Source: Nemertoderma westbladi (lineage: Eukaryota > Xenacoelomorpha > Nemertodermatida > Nemertodermatidae). From it: 26,035 bases of DNA. Shown piece after piece: positions 8,672 through 17,631 of the stretch; position 1 is the first letter of the stretch, and every line of letters begins with the position of its first letter. The translations under genes were made by a program, and so were the position numbers. The stretch lies in contig JAUCBJ010006015.1 in the NCBI GenBank assembly GCA_032718475.1, positions 1-26,035 of the forward strand. The letters are read 5' to 3'. The notes under the pieces were generated by a model. It made no database searches. It worked only from the letters and a program-made list of their open reading frames with translations, and was not told the DNA's origin.

Positions 8672-9050
8672 CTCAACTCCTCATGTGGCGCCCTCAGTGC
8701 CCACAAATTTACGGTACTATGTACCCTTCTACTACGGTATGCGTACATACCCCCCCTCAACCCCTGTGGCGCCCTCAGTGCCCACAAGTTTACGGTACTA
8801 TGTACACTTCTACTACGGTATACGTACATACCCCCCTCAACTCCTCACGTGGCGCCCTCAGTGCCCACAAGTTTATGGTACTATGTACCCTTCTGCTACG
8901 GTATGCGTACATACCCCCCTCAACTCCTCATATGGTGCCCTCAGTGCCCACAAATTTATGGTACTATGTACCCTTCTATTACGGTTTGCGTACATACCCC
9001 CCCCCCCCCCCCCCCCATCAACTCCTCACGTGGCACCCTCAGTGCCCACA
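8672..9050. repeat. ~82-bp tandem repeat, about 4.5 copies
   Basis: Copies begin with CTCAACTCCT-type sequence at about 8672, 8756, 8836, 8919 and 9017. Each contains GGCGCCCTCAGTGCCCACAA, a TACGGTACTATGTAC segment, ACTACGGTATGCGTACATAC and a C run. Spacing is 84, 80, 83 and 98 bp; the last is longer because its C run grew to 20 (8997-9016). The ORFs across it on both strands come from periodicity and are not counted as genes. Confidence 0.9.
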
Positions 9051-9076
9051 AATAGTGCATATGTAAATTAGGTACG

Positions 9077-9384
9077 TTGGTACATTTTTGTACCCATCCG
9101 ACTATTGTAACTTATTGTAACTACCTACATTTATACATGTATTATGTATTATGTACGTTGGTACGTCCATACCCATCAGATGTACATAATGCCTACCTAC
9201 AGCGTACCTTGGTACTAGTGTTTTACTACTTATTTTATTTTATTTTATTTATTTTTATTTTGTTTAGTGTGTGGGAAGGGCGTCTCGCCCTCATTCCCAC
9301 CCCCCTCAGTCCAATATATTGGACAACTCAACTACCTAAGGGTGATTCCTCCAGCAGGCAGCTCTCCCACTGCCCCCCTGTAGT
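9077..9384. other. Spacer with TTTTA-type microsatellite
   Basis: About 300 bp between the tandem array and the acidic ORF. It has repeats of TACGTTGGTAC-like sequence (9070-9230) and a TTTTA-rich run at 9225-9262. No gene recognised. Confidence 0.5.
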
Positions 9385-9759
9385 TCATCTTATTCTCCGC
9401 CCCACTGTCCTTGTCGATTCCAAATCTCTTGGATCTGACTTTCCCTTCTCCTCTACCCGAAGATCGGATCGTTCCAACTCCTCACAGAACTCCTCATCAT
9501 CCCCTTGCAGCAAAATGCCACCCTTCATCTTGTCATCAATTGGCAGTAGAATGCCGCCCTTCATGTCATCCTCACTGGTACATGCCACCTCTGCTGGCCT
9601 CCCCATCGATATGTGCGCCGGCGTTAAAGCCCCCGATGACCCTTGGTCATCCTTCGGTACGCATAATGGCTTACCATTTAATGCCCCCTCACACTCTGTC
9701 AGCCCTGTGTGCAACACGTCTCCTCTAACTTTCCTGTCTCCTTTGTCACCCTTTGTCAT
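9385..9759 (-). pseudogene. Acidic downstream segment of BEL polyprotein
   Basis: A 124-codon frame on the element's sense strand, rich in Asp, Glu, Lys and Gly, with a repeated MKGGILL motif (DDMKGGILLPIDDKMKGGILLQGDDEEF). It lies just downstream of the protease ORF and is similarly charged, so it is probably the next part of the same polyprotein separated by a frameshift. No RT block is recognised in it. A non-functional remnant is equally possible. Confidence 0.4.
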
Positions 9760-9817
9760 CAGCTCCTCTCCCTTTGGATTAACCTTCTTACATCCTCTCC
9801 CTTTCCACCTTGTCTTC

Positions 9818-11134
9818 TTATTCGACCTCCTTAGTATCGGTATACTTCTTTAAACCCTCTGAGATCGGCGTCTCTTCCGGACATCTCTCCGGATACCTCG
9901 CCATCCACTCTTCCCCATTCCCATACCGATACTCGCCTGGAACGTCTTTGTTCCATCCCATCACATCGCCTCTAGGTCCTGTGCGTCGAACCCATTCTCC
10001 TCTGCCCACTCCCTTGCTGTTACTTGTCGTCCTGTCTCCTCTACCAACGGTACTTCTCCGGATTCGTCCTCCACCCTTTCCACTATATGTGGATCCAAAT
10101 CCATACCCATCCCCGACTCCTGGTGATCCTTCCCCGGGCTGCTTCTCATATGAGACCTCCCCATCACCCGTCTTTGACTTCTGCTCAGGCCGCTTCCCAT
10201 ATGGGACCTCCCCATCGCCCATCTTTGACTTCTGCTTGGGCCGGTCGCCCGTCTTTGGTTTCTGCTCTATGTCCTCAACGGTACCGGACAGCATGCATCC
10301 AGATGTTTCGGATACGCCCAATGGTGTCCTCGTCTTAATTGGGCCAGTGAGCGTCCACCCGAATGGCGTGAGAATGGCCATCGGGTCTCGCTCTCTGTCA
10401 TCGCCGAAAATGGTTTGTAGTCTCTCGTGGGCCGTCGGACAGTCCATGCCAACTATGAGAGACACTTTTGGGACGTCCAGTTCCAGTACGGAGAAGTCGA
10501 TGTCATCCAGGTACCGGTACTGCTCGATCTCGACCTTTGTAGGTCGCCTGGCGTTAATGTTGATCGACTCTATTATCTGAATGGGTTCGAAGGTAGCCCC
10601 ATAGTCGCACCCTGGCATTATCGCTGCAATCTCGCATCGTCCCCTCCTCATCTTCATGACCTCGTCTTTGCTTGAGATTGTGGTCACCACCATTTTACTT
10701 GGCCTGGTTCGTAATCCTATCTTCATGGCCACCCAACTCTCCGTTAGCGTGAACGCTGCTCCACTATCGACCAACATTAGTGTTGTAACCGATAGCCCAT
10801 TCTCTCCTATTATTCTCTCTGGTACTACTCCGAGTAGTACTGTCCTCTTCCTCCTTGCTCCCATGGTGCTCGTTGCCATGGTTTGGCCTCCAGTCCCATC
10901 ATTCTCGGCATATTTTATCAGTGGTTCCTGGCATTCATCCTTTCTGTGTCCTCCTACCGCGCATTGATGACATAGTCCATTCTTACCAGTGTAGGCTATC
11001 CGATCTTGTTTGAGTAACGCCTGCCAATGCTTACAGTCTATGGTCTTATGGGTCCCATCTCTATGCAATTGACATTTGTATTCGGGATTGTAGCGTTCCT
11101 TATATAGCGCTTCACGTATTGCACTTAGATTCAT
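9818..11134 (-). CDS. BEL/Pao zinc knuckle and aspartic protease
   Basis: A 438-codon frame carrying the C-terminal end of Gag and a protease. A variant knuckle (C31-x2-H34-x4-H39-x4-C44) precedes a regular CCHC knuckle (C55-x2-C58-x4-H63-x4-C68). The protease has the catalytic LVDSGA at about residues 121-126, then VSLIVGMD and a MAILTPFGWTLTGPI block typical of the DUF1758/retropepsin of BEL elements. After it comes a Lys/Gly/Asp-rich tail with a 17-residue direct repeat (KQKSKMGDGEVPYGK... then EQKSKTGDGEVSYEK...). The enzyme would mature the polyprotein. The frame is shifted relative to the DUF1759 ORF upstream. Normally an RT follows here; none does. Confidence 0.85.
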   Translation of the reverse strand: MNLSAIREALYKERYNPEYKCQLHRDGTHKTIDCKHWQALLKQDRIAYTGKNGLCHQCAVGGHRKDECQEPLIKYAENDGTGGQTMATSTMGARRKRTVLLGVVPERIIGENGLSVTTLMLVDSGAAFTLTESWVAMKIGLRTRPSKMVVTTISSKDEVMKMRRGRCEIAAIMPGCDYGATFEPIQIIESININARRPTKVEIEQYRYLDDIDFSVLELDVPKVSLIVGMDCPTAHERLQTIFGDDRERDPMAILTPFGWTLTGPIKTRTPLGVSETSGCMLSGTVEDIEQKPKTGDRPKQKSKMGDGEVPYGKRPEQKSKTGDGEVSYEKQPGEGSPGVGDGYGFGSTYSGKGGGRIRRSTVGRGDRTTSNSKGVGRGEWVRRTGPRGDVMGWNKDVPGEYRYGNGEEWMARYPERCPEETPISEGLKKYTDTKEVE

Positions 11135-11240
11135 ATCTAGCGGTTTAGTGTTTTGGTTACTTGGACTCGGCCTACTGGGGGTATTGGGTTTGTATTTGTT
11201 CGTGTTGTTACTTTGTTTCTGTCCCTGCCACGGTGTCGCT

Positions 11241-11978
11241 CTACTCCCAGCTCTCTGTGGACTTGAAGTCCCCTGTGTGGCCGCATGCGGTAGCGACTTG
11301 TCTCACTTTCGGAAATGCATCTGCCGGACTATGTTCCAGTTTAGGTTGGCTGTATTCCGTTTTCTGTATCTTGCCTAGACTGTCTTCACTATAGTCTGGA
11401 TCCGTTATTAGCTCCGCCTCGTAGTTCAGGAAGTTCGACATCTCCTCCAACCAGGGCTCCGCACCATTCTTTTCTCGAGTGGAGAAATCAATCTTTCTCC
11501 ATTTGTTTCTGAGCCAAATCTGTAGTGCCTGCGCTATCGTGGTGATGTTGTTCGATGCATTGAGTTCGTAAAGTGCATCTAGAGTCTTTAACACTATCAG
11601 TGCTTTCTCTACTTTGTTAGCGAAAGTCTTGATGCTAACGGGGTTATCTGCGAGTCCGCCTGATGTTATTCCCCTTAAGGTTTGTTGGATAATCTTCGCA
11701 GGATGGCCGAATTCCCTGTCCAGGGCTTGCCATGCAGTCGTGAATCCTCCTTCAATACCTTGGTATTGCCTCACGATGTCGTAAGCTGGCCCCCCTGTAT
11801 AGACTTGTAGGTATTTAAGGCACTCCGCCTGTGTGAGATTTTTTGTCAAAATCTTATTACTGTACATTCTCTGGAACTGTAGATATTCTTCCGGCTTGCT
11901 ACCATCAAACTTGAAAGGCTCCACTGGTGGCAGCTCAATTCTAGTTTTCAGCGCATCGATGAGTGTTGCCATTCCCAT
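11241..11978 (-). CDS. BEL/Pao Gag domain (DUF1759)
   Basis: A 245-codon frame with its ATG at 11978 and an in-frame TAA two codons earlier. After a short leader it reads LPPVEPFKFDGSKPEEYLQFQRMY, then LTQAECLKYLQVYTGGPAYDIV and TTAWQALDREFGHPAKIIQQTL. These are the standard DUF1759 landmarks of BEL/Pao Gag (F-x-G-x-W/Y-x-F ... K-x-x-YL ... G-x-A ... L...FG). The domain makes the capsid-forming part of the virus-like particle. The C-terminal end becomes acidic and stops near 11241, about 100 bp before the knuckle-protease ORF in another frame, so a frameshift (natural or decay) separates them. Confidence 0.85.
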   Translation of the reverse strand: MGMATLIDALKTRIELPPVEPFKFDGSKPEEYLQFQRMYSNKILTKNLTQAECLKYLQVYTGGPAYDIVRQYQGIEGGFTTAWQALDREFGHPAKIIQQTLRGITSGGLADNPVSIKTFANKVEKALIVLKTLDALYELNASNNITTIAQALQIWLRNKWRKIDFSTREKNGAEPWLEEMSNFLNYEAELITDPDYSEDSLGKIQKTEYSQPKLEHSPADAFPKVRQVATACGHTGDFKSTESWE

Positions 11979-14010
11979 CGCTTAAACTTCTAGCGCGCTC
12001 GATGGTAGGGATGCAGGCTCCTTTAATGTTGGGTATGCTTCGCCTCTCAGGTTTGTCGACTTTCCCTGAGTGGGATATATCACCGGGGGTAGTGGTCCCC
12101 ACCATATCTCTGTGTCACACGATTTGTTTGGATCTGAGGGGGTCGGGGTTTTTGTTTTTGGTTGTTTGTATTAAGGATACTGTAATGGGGGAATGTCACC
12201 CTTTCCCCCCTCCCCCCACCGATGTTATATTTGCTACTGGGGTAGATGTCACTATATTGGGGCCCATACACCTATCTGCAATACCCCCCCCCCCCTCCCC
12301 TGGGTATATATTGTATCCCTGCATGTTATAGTCATACTGGTGTGCAGGTACCGGTATAGGCCTATCAGGTTCCTGCCTACTAACCGGTATGTATGCCGCT
12401 ACCTCTGGGTCCAATCCCGGCATTCACGCTACCCTATCGCCTACACTATCTCTCCCAGCATGGCCTATAGTATGTGCAGTAAGTCCTACAGTATGTCCTG
12501 CAGTCTGCCTGTGTCCTTCTGGATCGAAGTTTAGTCTTCTCGAATATTCCGAGAACTCCTCCCCGCGACTACCATATCCTCGATCGGCAGCTACGTTCCG
12601 ACAGGAGGTTTCCCTCCGATCCCTTCCTTGGTCTTCTTCCTCATATTGGTACACTCTGTACCCCTCTCCCAGTGTGTGGTATGTTTCGCGAACCAGCCTC
12701 GCTCTCTGATAAACCCATTTTTGCCAGTTCTAATTGGCGTTTCTGGTTCGTCTGATATTGCATTAACCCCCTCAACCGAGTATGCACATCATCCCGTATT
12801 CATTTACCCGCCCTCTCTCTCTCTCTCTATCCTCTCCAATACTCTGGTCGGGTAACTCTGCCTCAATCACCTCCCTCTCTCTGCGCTCGTTCACTTCTCT
12901 ATCAATCCTCTCAGCTCTCCTTGCTTCCCGCTCTTTGCGCTCATTCCCTTCCCTCGTCTCTCGCTCTTTTCACTCGTTCTCTTCCCTCGTCTCTCGCTCT
13001 TTGCGCTCATTCTCTTCCCTCATCTCTCGCTCTTTGTGCTCATTCTCTACCCTCGTCTCTCGCCCTTTGTGCTCACTCATTTCTCTCCCATCACGCTCTC
13101 TATAGTTTCTCGCCACCCTCTCGGCCCTCTCTTTACACTCTCTCACTAGTTCCCTTTCCCTTTCTAGCAACCCAGTCCCCTCATCCAGCTGTCTCTCTAG
13201 TTCCTTTTGATCCAGCGCGACTATGTCTAGCTGACACGCCAGATCTATCTCTAACACCCTTCTTGCTTTCGCGGAGGATGTAGCAGACTTTTCGGTTGCG
13301 ACGGATCCCGTCGCCTGCTCGTCCTACTAATTTTCCCATGCTTACTAGCATTCCTACTAACCGACGACACTGAATCTTCGGGGTTAACCTCAGATTCGGC
13401 GTCGTGCGGGTCCGCCCATCCCACTAACTTAATCCCCTCGCATCTACCAGATGGGCCCTATGTACACCACACTAGGCGCCACCACCTCGGATCGCCACAA
13501 TTCGAACAGTTCTGTGGCGACCCCCTCGCCCTCTCACTTGCTAGTTCCCCCTGCCCAAATCGGACTAGGTAGCGAAAATGTTTGTTGCAATCACCTAGCC
13601 TCTGGTACAACTTGGGCTGGTCTACCTTTCCTCCCTCTCTAGCGTCTTTCAACAACTTCCTGGCGGCGTTGTACTCTCGTCATAGGCGATCGCTCGTCCC
13701 GACATCTTCCTCCTGGACTTGACCTTCCCTCCTCGTCTGGTGCCGTACCGTCGGCCCCACCATTGCCATTCCGGTGGGCCATTCGCCACCTTTGGCCACT
13801 GGTTCGCTGCTCTGATCTCGCGTCGACTCATTCCCCTCTCCTCCTCGTACTTGACTCCTCAATGACCGGAGCATTCCTCGTTGGCGAATCCGGTGTGGCG
13901 GGCCGGTACCGCCTCGTCGCTGCTTCCCAAATCGTTTTGTCTCTGTCGCTCGGGGTTTGCAGCGGGCTTGTCTCTCCCTCTGGACCTTAGGGCCTCTCGT
14001 GTTCGCTCAT
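11979..14010 (-). pseudogene. Degenerate Gag N-terminal region
   Basis: Minus-strand frames between the DUF1759 ORF and the 5' LTR are all interrupted. An ATG at 14010 (MSEHER...) meets a stop after seven codons, while the neighbouring frame continues as EALRSRGRDKPAANPERQRQ, so a one-base shift is likely. A charged coiled-coil segment lies at 13257-12970 (LERERELVRECKERAERVARN then ERKEREMREENE repeats). It is cut by a TGA at 12967-12969, where sister repeats have CGC, and the frame continues as KERETREGNERKERE. Further frames (12654-12424, 12423-12196) are Arg/Tyr/Gly-rich and unassigned. It represents the N-terminal, coiled-coil part of Gag in decay. Confidence 0.55.
12955..13090 (-). repeat. 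36-bp tandem repeat coding for a coiled coil
   Basis: Near-identical 36-bp units (CTCTCGCTCTTTGYGCTCAT on the plus strand) encode a 12-residue repeat close to ERKEREMREENE on the minus strand. There are about four copies, with point changes and one stop. Repeats of 12 codons keep frame, so they may once have been selected in Gag. Confidence 0.75.
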
Positions 14011-14078
14011 GTTGGTGCTGGTTGTGGTCATAGTTTATTTGTAGCTATATGTTGTCTTGTTGGCGGTTTTTAACTGTG

Positions 14079-14710
14079 ACGGGATCCTGGAGTTGGCAGT
14101 ATGGATCCCAACCGGTGTGTGTATTATGCGTCCGTAGGCTGCTAAAAGCTGTGGTCTGGATATAATAGGCCGAAAGGTCATTGAAATAACTGAGTTTTTA
14201 CTGTCAGTTGTTGTAATCACAGAACATAATAATAACACAGTCAGAATATAATAGCACGGTAATGACGACGACAACGGTTAAAAACCGTTCCGGTCTCACA
14301 ACTGTATAGAAACCAACTGAATCAGAATCAATAAGTGCAACGGTTATATTATTAACACATATTAATCACTGCTACACTACTGAGTGGCCTGTCCAATAGA
14401 TGCGCTCTAATCACTTCCAATCTGTTTTCCCTACCCATCATTGGCTTAACCTGATTAATTGTCACTTCGCCACTCCCTGATGCCACTGTCCCCATGTGCT
14501 AGCCTTGCTAGCCCCTTTATCCATCCGAGATGTATTGACCTCTCAACTTTCTTTGTGGCTGGCGATGTGTATCGCCCAAATTGGTTGTTAGGTTATTATT
14601 ATTGTTATTAGGTTATTACTTATTGGTAATGTCACCTTCCCAATTATAATTGTTAAAATGCCACTAAGCCCATTTTCGGTGGGTAGTGCAGGGAGTTGAA
14701 TCCGCTTACA
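14079..14710 (-). repeat. 5' LTR of the BEL/Pao element
   Basis: Partner of 6593-7208, with scattered substitutions and about 16 extra TTA-rich bases near 14590-14615. On the minus strand it begins TGTAAGCGGATTCAACTCC and ends ATCCCGT before CACAGTTAAAAACC. I see no clear TGG-initial primer-binding site after it. The plus-strand flank (gaggaaaattt) does not match the flank of the other LTR. Confidence 0.85.
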
Positions 14711-14954
14711 GAGGAAAATTTCAGGTCTGATGAGATTTATGAAAAGTCTGCGGAATTAGATAAGGAAAGAAAGTTAACTTGATGTATAACGAATCACCAG
14801 TTCCAATCATCAGTGAATCTTGGATTCAGACAGCTATCTTCTCACTAGCTAGATGAAAATCACCACACACCAATAACTTGTCAGTGAAGCATTTTTGCAT
14901 GTCGGATTACCAGTTTAATTGCAGGTATATGTTTATCATCGTACAGAGCTCCAA
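14711..14954 (-). pseudogene. Possible fragment of a LINE endonuclease
   Basis: On the minus strand a short frame reads DKLLVCGDFHLASEKIAV (about 14876-14828) before a stop. This resembles the GDFN strand of APE-type endonucleases. It cannot be the missing 5' part of LINE-1, which already has its own GDFN motif. The rest of the segment has no recognisable gene. Weak evidence. Confidence 0.25.
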
Positions 14955-15116
14955 CACGTTCGTGATGGCCTTCGCGCAGCACGAGGCCCAGTTATGAGAT
15001 ACAAATTAAAATTGCGCGACTGTATCACAAAATCATTATTTGAGAAATTTAACCACCCCGCCAATCAATCAAAGAAAGGGGGACAGTACATGTTCAGCCC
15101 TTTTAATCTGCACCCA

Positions 15117-15138
15117 CCCCCCCCCCCCCCCACCCCCC
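15117..15138. repeat. C15-A-C6 tract
   Basis: Fifteen C (15117-15131), A, then six C. It lies in a ~200-bp part of the left arm (about 15030-15228) that has no counterpart in the right arm, so this part may be a later insertion. Confidence 0.85.
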
Positions 15139-15227
15139 TTCCCACCAACCAATACATAACCGCGACATCTACCACCCACAGGGTGGAAGGTTAGCTCAAA
15201 CTTATTTCCAATCGCACATTCATTAAG

Positions 15228-15594
15228 TGAAGCCATGTGGTTTATAGGAATATAATAAACGCAGTACTCGTCTTCATTATAAGCCTCGTTGCATTCGTCC
15301 TGTTTTGTAGTTAAATATATTTCTTAAATGCAGGCTGATGATCTTTATAATAATAATAACTAGGGATGCGTTCAATATGTGAAGCCAGGTGGTTTATATA
15401 ATAATATAGTCAATGCAGTACTCATTTTCATTATACGCCTCGTTGTGCTCGTCCTGTTTTGTATTTAAATATCTTTCCTAAACGCAGACTGACAATATTT
15501 ATAACTACCGATGCGTTCAATAGAGGAAGCCAGGTATGGTCTTGGTTTATAGGAATATAGTCTACGCAGTACTCATCCTCATGAGTCCAAAGTT
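15228..15594 (+). repeat. ~149-bp tandem repeat array, left arm
   Basis: The landmark GAAGCCAggT recurs at about 15229, 15381 and 15525 (spacing 152 and 144). Each unit carries GTTTATAGGAATATAGTC, GCAGTACTCGTCTTCATTAT, CTCGTCCTGTTTTGTATTTA and CTATCGATGCGTTCAATA in that order. The same unit occurs inverted at 20225-20690 and direct at 21484-21720. Confidence 0.9.
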
Positions 15595-16384
15595 ATAGTG
15601 TGGCAATGTAGATGCAGCAGTTGCACCCAACCAGCCGGGAACTCGGAGCAATAGGCCTACTGCTTGTACAATGCGTGTCAATTTCAACACCACCGGGCAC
15701 TGGGTGATGGCAGAGTAGATTAAAAAACCGGATTATTTCATCCTCGGTTACGGTTAGTCCAGTTTGCCAGTAGCGGCAGCAATACCGAAAGTCAAGGTCA
15801 ACAGACAGAGGCGGCCTTGGTGGTGAGTTGTTTGATTTCAATTCCAACACTTTGCTGGGCAGTTGGGTAGACTCTGGTAGTGGGTACCTGAACTTAGAAT
15901 GCCGGTCAGCTGGTTAGTCCGCATAACTTTCCATAGTTGCAGTTGCGGAGTCGATGGATGGCTGGTAGCGGTAGGCCTATTGCTATTGTTGTATTGGCAG
16001 ATCCAGATTGGTATGTATATCTACATCTGATCTGATTATACCAGTAGCCGTTGCCGTCGGTCGTACCAATACATAGTCTTTAATTAACATATTAAACCGT
16101 TAACAAGAGCAGAAACCATAAACTAAGAAATTAATTTTCTTTCATTGCTGACAGGAGGGTGGAAAAGCGGTAGTGCTGTCGTAGTTCAGTACCATAACGG
16201 TAGTTATGTAGTTGGCAGTTGCTACCGGTCCAGTCAGCTGGTTGTACAGTCTGACAGTAGTATGGCGGTACGGCGCCAATGGACCCTCTAAATTAATTCA
16301 GGGCCGCAGTCCAGCAGTCGGCGCTGCAGTGCGTGGCTAATTAGGTCCTACAGAATTGCAGAATTCAGGAATTAGGCCTGTCCA

Positions 16385-16498
16385 GTGGGGCGAGCTAAGA
16401 AGTGAGTGAGCCTTTGAGCGTAGGGGTACCATTAATCAACCTGTGGGGCGAGCCACAAAGTGAGTGAGCCTTAGAGTAGGGGTACCATTAATCAACCT
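16385..16498 (+). repeat. 58-bp tandem duplication in the foldback loop
   Basis: GTGGGGCGAGCTAAGAAGTG...CATTAATCAACCT (16385-16442) is repeated with few changes at 16443-16498. It marks the left edge of the loop. Confidence 0.85.
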
Positions 16499-16529
16499 GT
16501 CGTTCTGTCGTTCTGTTGATCTGTCGCTT

Positions 16530-16950
16530 TTTTTGTAGTGTTCAATTTTGAACGTTAATAACTCGATCAATCATCGATGAAATGTAACCAAACTTGGTAG
16601 ACAAATAGTCTGTTAGATATTTTCCAAGTTGAATTTGCTTGGGGCCTTCGTGCAGCACCAGTGTAATTGTCTTACAGTTATAATAAATTTATTTATCCAA
16701 AATTATAATGCTTGACATCAGCGGGTTGCTAGGAGACTAAATAAGCTGGGTTTCAGGCAAATTACGAAATTACAGTAATACCATTGTGGCCTGTCTGCCT
16801 GTACTGGTACTATACTCAATCCCTGAATCCAGGAAACATGCAATCAGACAATACTGCAATACCATACTGTGTTCAGTGTTTTACGGTACTGGCTGACTGG
16901 TACCGCGGTACCAGTGAAGTGATTATAGATCACGTATACTGGTACAGGAC
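16530..16950 (-). repeat. Diverged copy of the 508-bp element, in the loop
   Basis: Reverse complement of about 20755-21205. Shared pieces include cattgtggcctgtctgcctg with its complement, tactcaatccctgaatccagg with its complement, gttgctaggaga with its complement, and tcttacagttataataaatt with its complement. The terminal inverted repeat seen on the other copy is missing here. Confidence 0.8.
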
Positions 16951-17631
16951 AGGCCAAATTCTGTAGGCCCTAATTAGCCATGCACTGCAGTGCGGACTGC
17001 TGGACTGCGGTCCTGAATTAGTTTAGAGGGTCCATTATGCCGTTGGCGCCATCCACCATAACGCCCTACCTGCCTACTACTGTCAGACTGAAGAACTGGA
17101 CTGGTAGCAACTGCCAACTACAAAACTACCGGTACGGTACTGAACTACGACAGTACTATACCGCATTTCTATGCTCCTGTCAGCGATGAAAGAAAACTAA
17201 TTTCTTCGTTTACGGTTTCTGCTCTTGTTAACGGATTAATATGTTAATTAAGACTATGTACCGGTATACAGTATACGACGGCACTGGCCAACACATACTA
17301 CGACGGCACCGGCAACTGGTATAATCAGATGTAGATGTACCGGTATATACCAATAAAAATAGCAATAGGCCTACCCCTACAAACCATCCATCAACTCTAG
17401 ACTCGACAACTGCAACCATGGAAGTTATGCGGACTAACCAGCTGACTGGTATTCTTAGTTCAGGTACCCACTTCCACCAGAGTCTACCCAGCTGCCCAGA
17501 AAAGTGTTGGAATTTAAATAAAAAAACTCACCACCAAGGCCGCCTCTGTCTGTTACCTCGACTTTCGGTATCGCTGCCGCTACGGGCAAACTAGACTAAC
17601 CCTAACTGAGGATGAAATAATTCGGTTTTTC

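Larger units (their letters stand above)
6593..14710 (-). mobile_element. BEL/Pao-type LTR retrotransposon, pol-deficient
   Basis: Two direct repeats of about 616 and 632 bp bracket 6.9 kb that encodes, on the minus strand, a DUF1759 Gag domain, a CCHC knuckle and a DUF1758-type aspartic protease. A 15-base G tract sits immediately before the left (3') LTR on the minus strand, where a polypurine tract belongs. I find no RT, RNase H or integrase. The space from 9380 down to 7224 instead has tandem repeats and one unknown ORF. Frameshifts and stops break gag. No matching target duplication is seen at the two ends. The element is therefore non-autonomous, rearranged, or both. Confidence 0.75.

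Noticed and set aside
8503-9071. Overlapping plus-strand ORFs of 147-187 codons
   Set aside because: They translate the ~82-bp tandem array in different frames and have no domain.
9077-10967. Several long plus-strand ORFs rich in Pro and Ser
   Set aside because: They are antisense to the BEL protease and acidic segment, which have clear domains on the minus strand.
12782-13283. Plus-strand ORFs rich in Leu, Ser and Arg
   Set aside because: Antisense of the 36-bp Gag coiled-coil repeats.
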